Shown here: one piece after another, positions 1 through 5,396 of the stretch
Numbering within the stretch: position 1 is the first letter of the stretch
Layout of the letters: each line of letters starts with the position of its first letter
From: Frankiaceae bacterium
GTDB lineage: Bacteria > Actinomycetota > Actinomycetes > JAFAQI01
DNA length: 5,396 nt
Direction: 5' to 3'
Assembly (NCBI GenBank): GCA_030840615.1
Contig: JAVEEE010000364.1
Location: forward strand, 1 to 5,396
Translations under genes and position numbers: made by a program
Notes under the pieces: model-generated
Told to the model about the DNA's origin: nothing
What the model saw: only the letters and a program-made list of their open reading frames with translations
The model's database searches: none

Positions 1-27
1 GACCTCGCGCCGCTCGTCGCCGTATGA
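1..27 (+). CDS. comEA: 3' end of upstream gene, probably ComEA DNA-binding competence protein (partial)
   Basis: Reading frame 1 from the window edge gives DLAPLVAV followed by TGA at 25-27. A short hydrophobic ending of the type D-L-x-x-L-V-x-V is what actinobacterial ComEA proteins commonly have after their helix-hairpin-helix repeats. ComEA is the membrane-anchored receptor that binds double-stranded DNA and hands it to the ComEC channel. The stop overlaps the comEC start as ATGA (24-27), which implies translational coupling. Only eight codons are visible, so the name rests mainly on position directly before comEC and is an inference. Confidence 0.55.
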   Translation, partial: DLAPLVAV

Positions 28-1511
28 AGAATGGTCAAGTCGACCTACGACTCGCACTGCCGGCAGTGTCGGCGTGGCTCGTGGCCGCGGTGCTGCAGCC
101 GGCATCGTCGTCCAGCATCTGGACGGTGGCCGTGGTGGCGACGGCGTGCCTCGGCTTGTCATTGCTGGCGGCTCGTCTGACTCTCGCCGCCGTGGCGCTC
201 GGCGTCGCGGCCGGCGCCGCGACCACGGCCGTGCACGTGTCGAGCCTGCAACGCGGAGCCGTCGCTCAGCTCGCCCGGGACAAGACGACCGCCGATGTGG
301 CCCTGAGGCTGGTTCGGGATCCCGTCGAGGTGCGGGCGTCGACCGGCCGGCGGCTGGTCGTCGTCGATGCGACGGCCACCGCAGTGCGGTCCAGCCACGG
401 CGGCTGGGTGTCCGACCACGCGCCCGTCGTCGTCTTCGCCGTCGCCGGCCATTGGCTCGGGCTGCTGCCCGGTCAACGCGTCGTTGTGTCCGCGCGGTTG
501 GCGCCGCCACGGCCCGGCGACACGGTCGCGGCCGTCGTCCTCGCGGCGCAGGAGCCGAAGCCGCAGGGCAGGCCGCCGCCGTGGCAGCGGTGGGCCGGCC
601 GGGTGCGCGACGCGTTCCGGCAGGCATGCAGCGGACTCCCCGAGGACGAGCGAGGGCTGGTGCCGGGGCTCGTCCTCGGCGATGTGTCCGCGATGCCACC
701 GGCGCTCACCCAGGCCTTTCGCGTGACCGGCCTCGCGCATCTCAATGCGGTGAGCGGAGCAAACGTTGCCATCGTGCTGGGCGCGGTGACCGGCGGTGTT
801 CGGCGTCTGGGGGTCGGCCGCCGGCTCACGACGATCCTGGCGGCGCTCGCCCTGGCCGCTTTCGTGGTGCTTGTCCGTCCGTCGCCGAGCGTGCTGCGCG
901 CGGCTGTCATGGGCGCGGTCGTACTCGTCGCATCGATGCTCGGGCGCCGCTCGTCACCGGTGCCGGTGCTGGCCGCTGCGGTGCTGGGGTTGGTGCTGGT
1001 CGATCCGTTCCTCGCGCGTAGTCCCGGCTTCGCGATGTCGGTGCTCGCCACGGGCGCCATCGTGCTGGTCGCACCCGGCTGGACCGAGCGGCTGAGCGGA
1101 TCGATGCCGCGGCCGCTGGCCGCAGCCGTCGCCGTGCCCGCCGCCGCCCAGCTGGCCTGCACCCCCGTGATCGTGGCAGTGTTCGGCCAGCTCACGCCGC
1201 TCGCCATTCCGGCGAACCTGCTCGCGGCCCCTGCTGTGGCGCCCGCGACGTTGGCCGGCATCGTGGCTGCGCTGCTGGCCGTCGTACTGCCGTCGGCCGC
1301 GGCAGTGGCGGCCTGGGTCGCGTCGATCCCGGCCGGCTGGCTGGCGGTCGTGGCGCGGACGTTCGCCGCGGTGCCCGGTGCCGGGATGCGTTGGCCGGAG
1401 GGCGTTGGAGGCGTTCTCCTGCTGGCGGTGACCGCGGCCGGCGTGGGTGTCGCCGGGCGCTTGGTGCGACGGCGGCAAGCGGCTCGCCCGGTCGAGCGCG
1501 TGGGATGCTGA
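24..1511 (+). CDS. comEC: ComEC/Rec2-family DNA-uptake channel protein, without the C-terminal metallo-beta-lactamase domain
   Basis: A 495-residue polytopic membrane protein. ComEC is the inner-membrane channel thought to carry single-stranded DNA into the cytoplasm during natural transformation. The N-terminus has two to three hydrophobic segments (about 12-70), then a soluble beta-rich region (about 88-175) matching the DUF4131/OB-like part. The Competence domain follows from about 205, with GLVLGD (215-220), the hallmark HLNAVSGANVAIV (239-251), PSVLRAAVMG (288-297), DPFLARSPGFAMSVLATGA (327-345) and QLTPLAIPANLLAAP (389-403), and about eight further hydrophobic segments to 480. It then ends in a basic tail, so the MBL-like domain of Bacillus-type ComEC (over 700 residues) is absent; Mycobacterium homologues are similarly short. 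The ATG start is chosen because it overlaps the preceding stop (ATGA); no clear ribosome-binding site precedes it. Actual DNA uptake in this organism is not shown. Confidence 0.93.
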   Translation: MKNGQVDLRLALPAVSAWLVAAVLQPASSSSIWTVAVVATACLGLSLLAARLTLAAVALGVAAGAATTAVHVSSLQRGAVAQLARDKTTADVALRLVRDPVEVRASTGRRLVVVDATATAVRSSHGGWVSDHAPVVVFAVAGHWLGLLPGQRVVVSARLAPPRPGDTVAAVVLAAQEPKPQGRPPPWQRWAGRVRDAFRQACSGLPEDERGLVPGLVLGDVSAMPPALTQAFRVTGLAHLNAVSGANVAIVLGAVTGGVRRLGVGRRLTTILAALALAAFVVLVRPSPSVLRAAVMGAVVLVASMLGRRSSPVPVLAAAVLGLVLVDPFLARSPGFAMSVLATGAIVLVAPGWTERLSGSMPRPLAAAVAVPAAAQLACTPVIVAVFGQLTPLAIPANLLAAPAVAPATLAGIVAALLAVVLPSAAAVAAWVASIPAGWLAVVARTFAAVPGAGMRWPEGVGGVLLLAVTAAGVGVAGRLVRRRQAARPVERVGC

Positions 1512-1515
1512 CACG

Positions 1516-2466
1516 GTGCCTGCGGTGACCCTCGTCGTCGGTGACGAGGAGTTGCTCGTCGCCCGTGCGGTGCAGCGCGCCGTGCATGCGGCGCAGGTCG
1601 CGACCGGTGGCGACGTCACCGTTGAGGACGTCGAAGCGGCGGAGCTCACGGTCGACGAGCTGGCGGAGATGACCTCACCGTCACTGTTCGGCGACGGGCG
1701 CGTTGTCGTCGTCCGCGGCGCGCACGAGAGCGGCAAGGACATCACGGCGGCGCTGGCCGCGCAGGCGGCGACAGATGACGTCGAGGTCACGCTCGTCGTG
1801 GTGCACCCCGGCGGTGGCAAGGGCAAGGCGGTCGTCGAGGAGCTGAAGAACGCGGGCGCGCACGTCGTCAACGCGCCGAAGGTCAAGACCGTGCGTGACC
1901 GGGAGCAGTTCGTCGCCGACGAGGTCCGCGAGGCCGGCGGCAGCATCGACCGCGACGCGGTCATCGACCTGGTCGCCGCAATCGGTACGGATCTGCGCGA
2001 GCTGTCCACGGCCTGCGTGCAGCTGGTCACCGACGTTGGACCACGGGTCGGACGCGACCATGTCGCGGCCTACTACCGGGGTCGCGCGGAGTCGACCGGA
2101 TTCGCTGTCGCCGACCGGGCGGTCGAAGGCGACGTCGCGGCGGCACTGGAGACCTTGCGCTGGGCGTTCGCGACCGGCGTCGACCCCGTGCTCATCAGTG
2201 CGGCGCTCGCCGCCAACCTCCGGACGATCGGGCTCGTCGGTGCCGCCGGCCGCGGGTCACCCGACGCGTTGGCCGGACCGCTGGGGATGCCGCCGTGGAA
2301 GATCCGCCGCGCGCAGGGATGGCTCAAGAGCTGGAAGCCCGACGCGCTGGCGGCCGCCGTGCAAGCCGTAGCTACCGCCGACGCCGGCATCAAAGGTGCC
2401 GGAGACGACGCCGCCTTCGCCGCGGAGAGTGCGGTCATCGCCGTCGCCGGCTGCGCGGGCCGATGA
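1516..2466 (+). CDS. holA: DNA polymerase III subunit delta (clamp loader)
   Basis: A 316-residue protein, the usual size for actinobacterial HolA. Delta is the subunit of the clamp-loader complex that opens the beta sliding clamp so it can be placed on primed DNA. Visible family features are the N-terminal TLVVGDEELLVARAV (5-19), SPSLFGDGRVVVV (54-66), a glycine/lysine turn GGGKGK (99-104) after a hydrophobic strand, an AESTGFAVADRAVEGD segment in the middle domain, and the C-terminal collar region with GMPPWKIRRAQGW. Like other delta subunits it is AAA+-like but shows no functional Walker A motif. The GTG at 1516 is chosen because the family begins just before the VVGDE strand and a weak GGGA lies 10 nt upstream; GTG 1525 is an alternative, and the in-frame GTG at 1447 lies inside comEC. 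It starts 4 nt after the comEC stop, so the two are probably cotranscribed. Confidence 0.93.
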   Translation: MPAVTLVVGDEELLVARAVQRAVHAAQVATGGDVTVEDVEAAELTVDELAEMTSPSLFGDGRVVVVRGAHESGKDITAALAAQAATDDVEVTLVVVHPGGGKGKAVVEELKNAGAHVVNAPKVKTVRDREQFVADEVREAGGSIDRDAVIDLVAAIGTDLRELSTACVQLVTDVGPRVGRDHVAAYYRGRAESTGFAVADRAVEGDVAAALETLRWAFATGVDPVLISAALAANLRTIGLVGAAGRGSPDALAGPLGMPPWKIRRAQGWLKSWKPDALAAAVQAVATADAGIKGAGDDAAFAAESAVIAVAGCAGR

Positions 2467-2822
2467 TCGACGAGTCGGCGCCGTCGTACGCCGCACCTGC
2501 GCCGGCTACGCCGGTCATGCCGCCGCTCTACTGGCGCGCATTGCGGCTGCGGCACGTCCGTCCGAACGGTTGGCAGCGGGCGCTGCTCGTCGAAGGAGTC
2601 CTCGGCGTCGCGGTGGTGCTGACGCTGGCAGACATCGCGACCGCGTGGACACTGCTCGTCCTGCCGCTGGCTTCCATGGTGATCGTCAAAGGCCACGACC
2701 TGCTGGCGGGCGCCCTGGGCAAGGGAGCCGAACGCGACCCGGGAGCGGAGCCGGCGCTGCGGTCGGAGCCGGAGCTGGGGTCGGAGCCGGACAGGCGAAC
2801 GGCGCCGCCACCCGAGGGGTGA
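2463..2822 (+). CDS. Small membrane protein of unknown function, two hydrophobic segments and an acidic/proline-rich tail
   Basis: A 119-residue protein whose ATG overlaps the holA stop (ATGA, 2463-2466), so it is likely translated by coupling. I do not recognise a named family. Three parts can be seen: an Ala/Pro-rich N-terminus (1-21); a charged aromatic stretch with YWRALRLRHVRPNGWQRALL (23-42); and a hydrophobic stretch (about 45-75) broken by ADIATA, which probably forms a two-helix membrane hairpin ending at VIVKGHDLLAG. The tail (about 86-119) is rich in E, P, G and R and contains an imperfect hexapeptide repeat. Arginines before the first helix suggest, by the positive-inside rule, a cytoplasmic N-terminus and therefore a cytoplasmic tail. 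A small hypothetical membrane protein at this place between holA and rpsT is something I believe recurs in related actinobacteria, but this is from memory. The position next to comEC and holA gives no firm function. Confidence 0.8.
   Translation: MIDESAPSYAAPAPATPVMPPLYWRALRLRHVRPNGWQRALLVEGVLGVAVVLTLADIATAWTLLVLPLASMVIVKGHDLLAGALGKGAERDPGAEPALRSEPELGSEPDRRTAPPPEG
2746..2791 (+). repeat. 18-bp in-frame tandem repeat, about 2.6 copies
   Basis: Two full 18-bp units (2746-2763 and 2764-2781) share the form CGGAGCCGG-M-GCTG-S-GGT and differ at two positions. A third partial unit (2782-2791) repeats the first ten bases. The unit is a multiple of three, so the protein tail reads as the hexapeptide (A/S)EP(A/E)L(R/G) repeated, then SEPD. 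Replication slippage in a low-constraint tail is the simple explanation, and copy number may vary between strains. Confidence 0.7.
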
Positions 2823-2852
2823 CAGCGCCGTCGATGCGCCGAGTGGGTGGCG

Positions 2853-3116
2853 TCAGGCGCCGGTGCTCGCCCGGTGGGCCATGGCGGACTTGCGGTTGGC
2901 CGCCTGGTTCTTGTGGATGACGCCCTTGCTCGCGGCCTTGTCGAGGAGCCGGGAGGCGGCCCGGAACGCGGTGCTCGTCGCTTCGGCGTCGCCGGCGGCG
3001 GATGCCTCGCGGAAGCGGCGTACGGCGGTCTTCAGCTCGGACTTCACAGCCTTGTTGCGCACACGACGACGCTCGTTCTGCCCGATGCGCTTGATCTGGC
3101 TCTTGATGTTGGCCAC
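2853..3116 (-). CDS. rpsT: 30S ribosomal protein S20
   Basis: An 87-residue, strongly basic protein, the standard size for bacterial S20. S20 binds 16S rRNA early in small-subunit assembly as a three-helix bundle. The N-terminus MANIKSQIKRIGQNERRR and the C-terminal KGVIHKNQAANRKSAMAHR are diagnostic of the family. The start codon is GTG (complement of CAC at 3114-3116). It is supported by a GAGGT ribosome-binding site 9 nt upstream and by the invariant A-N-I-K-S start of the family. The gene is monocistronic here: it converges on the small membrane protein gene (30-nt gap) and diverges from lepA. Known S20 autoregulation in E. coli acts on translation, but nothing in this leader shows whether it occurs here. 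Confidence 0.97.
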   Translation of the reverse strand: MANIKSQIKRIGQNERRRVRNKAVKSELKTAVRRFREASAAGDAEATSTAFRAASRLLDKAASKGVIHKNQAANRKSAMAHRASTGA

Positions 3117-3125
3117 GCGGGTGCT

Positions 3126-3130
3126 ACCTC
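3126..3130 (-). promoter_or_regulatory. Ribosome-binding site of rpsT
   Basis: The plus-strand ACCTC reads GAGGT on the coding strand, complementary to the 16S rRNA 3' end. It lies 9 nt before the GTG start of rpsT, which fixes that non-ATG start. Confidence 0.75.
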
Positions 3131-3159
3131 GGTCTCACTCGTCCGGGAATCGACCGACA

Positions 3160-3190
3160 AGGTTAGCAGCCCTGCCGCCGCCCCCGCCAA
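3160..3190 (-). promoter_or_regulatory. Candidate sigma-70-type promoter of rpsT
   Basis: On the minus strand a -35-like TTGGCG (3185-3190) and a -10-like TAACCT (3160-3165, fitting TAnnnT) are separated by 19 bp, slightly longer than ideal. Transcription would start near 3153, giving a leader of about 36 nt that contains the GAGGT site. The -35 element abuts the left arm of the inverted repeat that begins at 3191, so a factor bound to the repeat could affect this promoter. The assignment is by consensus matching only. Confidence 0.45.
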
Positions 3191-3259
3191 CGCAAACGAT
3201 CATGGGCGTTCGGGGAGACGCGCCCGGCGGGTCGGTCGGCTTCCCCATGATCGTTTGCG
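3191..3259. repeat. Perfect 16-bp inverted repeat with 37-nt spacer, between rpsT and lepA
   Basis: The left arm CGCAAACGATCATGGG (3191-3206) is the exact reverse complement of the right arm CCCATGATCGTTTGCG (3244-3259), with a 37-nt GC-rich spacer (3207-3243). The arms are visibly less GC-rich than the surroundings. The symmetry stops abruptly at both ends of the arms. The right arm ends 19 nt before the lepA ATG, and the left arm touches the proposed rpsT -35 box. Possible meanings are a REP/MITE-like dispersed element, a binding site pair for a regulator of the divergent genes, or an RNA hairpin in the lepA leader. There is no transposase and no T-run after the stem, so a classical intrinsic terminator is unlikely. 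Confidence 0.9.
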
Positions 3260-3278
3260 GGAGTGGGTCAGCGCCGCC

Positions 3279-5117
3279 ATGCGACCATGGAATGTGCCCA
3301 CCGACGCCGCGTTCACGGATCCCGGGCAGATCCGCAACTTCTGCATCATCGCGCACATCGACCATGGCAAGTCGACGTTGGCCGACCGGATGCTGGAGTT
3401 CACCGGGATCGTCGAGGGTCGGGCCATGCGCGCGCAGTACCTCGACAAGATGGACATCGAGCGTGAGCGCGGCATCACGATCAAGGCGCAGAACGTGCGG
3501 CTGCCGTGGTCCTACGGCGGCGAGGACTTCGTCCTGCACCTCATCGACACACCCGGCCACGTCGACTTCTCCTACGAGGTGTCGCGGTCGCTCGCGGCTT
3601 GCGAGGGGGCGATCCTCCTCGTCGACGCCGCGCAGGGCATCGAGGCGCAGACTCTCGCCAACCTCTACCTCGCCCTCGAGAACGACCTGCACATCATCCC
3701 GGTGCTGAACAAGATCGACCTGCCGGCGGCCCAGCCGGACAAGTACGCCGACGAGCTCGCGCACATCATCGGCTGCGAGCCGTCGGACGTCCTGCGGGTG
3801 AGTGCAAAGACCGGCGACGGCGTCCGTGAGCTGCTCGACGAGGTCGTGCGCACCGTGCCGGCGCCCACCGGCGATCCGGACGCGCCGCCGCGCGCGATGA
3901 TCTTCGACTCGGTCTACGACCAGTACCGCGGCGTCATCACCTACGTCCGCATGATCGACGGCCGCATCACCACCCGCGACCGCTGCTTGATGATGTCGAC
4001 GGGTGCCGTGCACGAGACGCTCGAGGTCGGCGTCGCCGCGCCGGACCCGACCCCGACAGGGTCGCTCGGCGTCGGTGAGGTCGGCTACATCATCCCGGGC
4101 GTCAAGGAGGTGCGGCAGGCGCGGGTCGGTGACACGATCACGAGTGCGTCGAAACCTGCAAAGGAGATGTTGCACGGCTATCGGCATCCGAAGCCGATGG
4201 TCTACTCCGGGCTCTATCCGATCGATGGCAGCGACTATCCGGTGCTTCGCGATGCGCTCGACAAGTTGCAGCTCAACGATGCCGCCCTCGCCTACGAGCC
4301 GGAGACCTCGGTCGCGCTCGGGTTCGGATTCCGCTGCGGCTTCCTCGGGCTGCTGCACATGGAGATCGTGCGGGAGCGGCTCGAGCGCGAGTTCGACCTC
4401 GCACTGATCTCGACCGCACCCAACGTCGTCTACCGCGTGGTGATGGAAGACGGCGGCGAGATCGTCGTCACCAACCCCGCCGACTGGCCCGAGCGCAAGA
4501 TCAACGAGATCTATGAGCCGGTGGTGGACGCCATGGTCCTGCTGCCGAGTGACTACGTCGGCTCGGTCATGGAGCTGTGCCAGCAACGTCGCGGCACGTT
4601 GAAAGGCATGGAGTACCTGTCGCAGGACCGGGTCGAGCTGAAATACGTGTTGCCGCTCGCGGAGATCATCTTCGACTTCTTTGACCAGCTGAAGTCACGC
4701 ACCCGTGGCTATGCCTCCCTCGACTACGAGCCGGCGGGGGAGCAGACCGCGCAGCTCGTCAAGGTCGACATCCTCCTGCAAGGCGAGGCTGTCGATGCGT
4801 TCAGCGCGATCGTGCACAAGGACAAGGCCTATGCCTACGGCACGGCGATGGCCTCGAAGCTGCGTGAGCTCATCCCGCGCCAGCAGTTCGAGGTGCCGAT
4901 CCAGGCCGCGATCGGCACCCGCGTGATCGCCCGCGAGAACATCCGCGCGATCCGCAAAGACGTGCTCGCCAAGTGTTACGGCGGTGACATCACCCGCAAG
5001 CGCAAACTCCTGGAGAAGCAGAAGGAGGGCAAGCGGCGGATGAAGATGGTCGGCCGCGTCGAGGTGCCGCAGGAGGCCTTCATCGCCGCGCTGTCGACCA
5101 CCCCCAAGACCGACTGA
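3279..5117 (+). CDS. lepA: Elongation factor 4 (LepA), ribosome-associated translational GTPase
   Basis: A 612-residue protein, close to the family's roughly 600. EF4 binds ribosomes and has been linked to back-translocation and to initiation or 30S biogenesis. All GTPase motifs are present: G1 AHIDHGKS (25-32), switch I ERERGITIK (61-69), G3 DTPGH with the catalytic His (90-94), G4 NKID (144-147) and G5 SAK (175-177). EF-G-like domains II, III and V follow, with GFGFRCGFLGLLHMEI in the middle. The LepA-specific C-terminal domain is seen in KCYGGDITRKRKLLEKQKEG (565-584) and KRRMKMVG; there is no EF-G domain IV. The start is uncertain: ATG 3279 has a GGGAG 15 nt upstream (long) and a weaker GTGGG 11 nt upstream; GTG 3294 (607 residues) has no visible site. 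The frame stays open far upstream but that part overlaps rpsT and has no family similarity. hemW follows after 7 nt. Confidence 0.96.
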   Translation: MRPWNVPTDAAFTDPGQIRNFCIIAHIDHGKSTLADRMLEFTGIVEGRAMRAQYLDKMDIERERGITIKAQNVRLPWSYGGEDFVLHLIDTPGHVDFSYEVSRSLAACEGAILLVDAAQGIEAQTLANLYLALENDLHIIPVLNKIDLPAAQPDKYADELAHIIGCEPSDVLRVSAKTGDGVRELLDEVVRTVPAPTGDPDAPPRAMIFDSVYDQYRGVITYVRMIDGRITTRDRCLMMSTGAVHETLEVGVAAPDPTPTGSLGVGEVGYIIPGVKEVRQARVGDTITSASKPAKEMLHGYRHPKPMVYSGLYPIDGSDYPVLRDALDKLQLNDAALAYEPETSVALGFGFRCGFLGLLHMEIVRERLEREFDLALISTAPNVVYRVVMEDGGEIVVTNPADWPERKINEIYEPVVDAMVLLPSDYVGSVMELCQQRRGTLKGMEYLSQDRVELKYVLPLAEIIFDFFDQLKSRTRGYASLDYEPAGEQTAQLVKVDILLQGEAVDAFSAIVHKDKAYAYGTAMASKLRELIPRQQFEVPIQAAIGTRVIARENIRAIRKDVLAKCYGGDITRKRKLLEKQKEGKRRMKMVGRVEVPQEAFIAALSTTPKTD

Positions 5118-5124
5118 CCGGCCG

Positions 5125-5396
5125 GTGCCCTCGACGCTGCCCGACGGTGAGCCGGCCCCGGCCGACGGGGCGCTGCCGCTGCAGGTGTTCGACGGCGTCG
5201 ACCGCCGAACGCTCAGCGTCTACTTGCACGTGCCGTTCTGCGCCACCCGCTGCGGCTACTGCGACTTCAACACCTACACGGCGCACGAGCTCGGTCCGGA
5301 CGTGAGCCAGTCGACGTACGCCGACGTGGCGATCGCGGAGCTCGACCTGGCGGCGTCGGTGCTCGCGCCGGCTCTGCGTCCGCTCGCCAGCGTGTT
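5125..5396 (+). CDS. hemW: HemW, radical-SAM heme chaperone / coproporphyrinogen III oxidase-like protein (5' part)
   Basis: The first 90 codons are visible; the gene runs off the window edge. The N-terminus MPSTLPDGEPAPADGALP is a leader I know from actinobacterial HemW proteins and supports the GTG at 5125. Residues around 36-52 read YLHVPFCATRCGYCDFN and contain the CxxxCxxC motif that ligates the radical-SAM 4Fe-4S cluster, in the HVPFC-x-x-x-C-x-Y-C-D-F form typical of the HemN/HemW group. HemW proteins are usually heme-binding chaperones and not true coproporphyrinogen dehydrogenases; the C-terminal part needed to separate the two lies outside the window. The start is only 7 nt after the lepA stop with no obvious ribosome-binding site, which suggests cotranscription and perhaps coupling with lepA, an order common in bacteria. 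Confidence 0.92.
   Translation, partial: MPSTLPDGEPAPADGALPLQVFDGVDRRTLSVYLHVPFCATRCGYCDFNTYTAHELGPDVSQSTYADVAIAELDLAASVLAPALRPLASV

Noticed and set aside
74..1021. Long open frames overlapping comEC and holA on both strands (for example 74-1021 +, 473-1261 -, 954-2030 -)
   Set aside because: Arg/Ala/Ser-rich translations without domains, produced by GC-rich codon bias in the real genes.
1447..1515. Upstream GTG as the start of holA
   Set aside because: It lies within the comEC coding region, and the added residues do not match the HolA N-terminus, which starts at the TLVVGDE strand.
2809..2853. Possible terminator hairpins between the convergent genes (CACCC/GGGTG at 2809-2821 and GCGCC/GGCGT at 2836-2853)
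   Set aside because: Stems are only five base pairs, one with a wobble pair, and no T-run follows on either strand. Such stems are expected by chance in this GC-rich DNA.
3201..3203. Short minus-strand reading frame starting ATG at the left repeat arm, and a mirrored ATG in the right arm at 3247
   Set aside because: Both start inside the inverted repeat, lack ribosome-binding sites, and the minus-strand one begins upstream of the proposed rpsT transcription start.
3151..3238. CGACCGAC (3151-3158) with inverted copy GTCGGTCG (3231-3238) in the same intergenic region
   Set aside because: Eight-base matches of C/G-rich words occur often here; not nested symmetrically with the 16-bp repeat.
2847..3278. 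N-terminal extension of the lepA frame
   Set aside because: It runs across rpsT on the opposite strand and has no similarity to EF4. LepA proteins begin shortly before the IRNF-IIAHIDHGK motif.
3135..4586. Long minus-strand open frame (about 483 codons) opposite lepA
   Set aside because: It is the antisense shadow of lepA; high G/C at third positions keeps the opposite frame open. Its protein is rich in R, H, D and V without a family motif.
5118..5125. CCGGCCGG palindrome filling the lepA-hemW gap
   Set aside because: An 8-bp G/C palindrome is common in this composition and has no spacer or tail suggesting a terminator or operator.

Overview
This is a conserved housekeeping segment from a high-GC actinobacterium. 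Third codon positions are strongly G/C, GTG starts are frequent, and the order comEA-comEC-holA-(small membrane gene)-rpsT(reverse)-lepA-hemW is familiar from Streptomyces and related Actinomycetota. The genus cannot be fixed from the sequence. I see no phage, plasmid, transposase, CRISPR array, tRNA or rRNA.

Layout: bases 1-27 are the last codons of an upstream gene, probably comEA, whose TGA overlaps the ATG of comEC (24-1511). holA (1516-2466) starts 4 nt after comEC ends. A small two-segment membrane protein gene (2463-2822) overlaps the holA stop by ATGA. This run of four same-strand genes looks like one translationally coupled operon joining DNA uptake (ComEA, ComEC) to the DNA polymerase III clamp-loader delta subunit. 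It converges on rpsT (ribosomal protein S20, minus strand, 2853-3116) across a 30-nt gap.

rpsT and lepA (EF4, 3279-5117) are divergent and share a 162-nt intergenic region. That region holds a recognisable rpsT promoter and ribosome-binding site, and a perfect 16-bp inverted repeat with a 37-nt spacer (3191-3206 and 3244-3259). The repeat is the most notable unexplained structure in the window. lepA is followed after 7 nt by the start of hemW, a radical-SAM heme-pathway protein cut off by the window edge.

The coding content is ordinary. The points worth a second look are the inverted repeat between the two translation genes, the small uncharacterised membrane protein with a short hexapeptide repeat, and a ComEC with no C-terminal metallo-beta-lactamase-like domain. 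I found no convincing evidence of a new multi-gene system.
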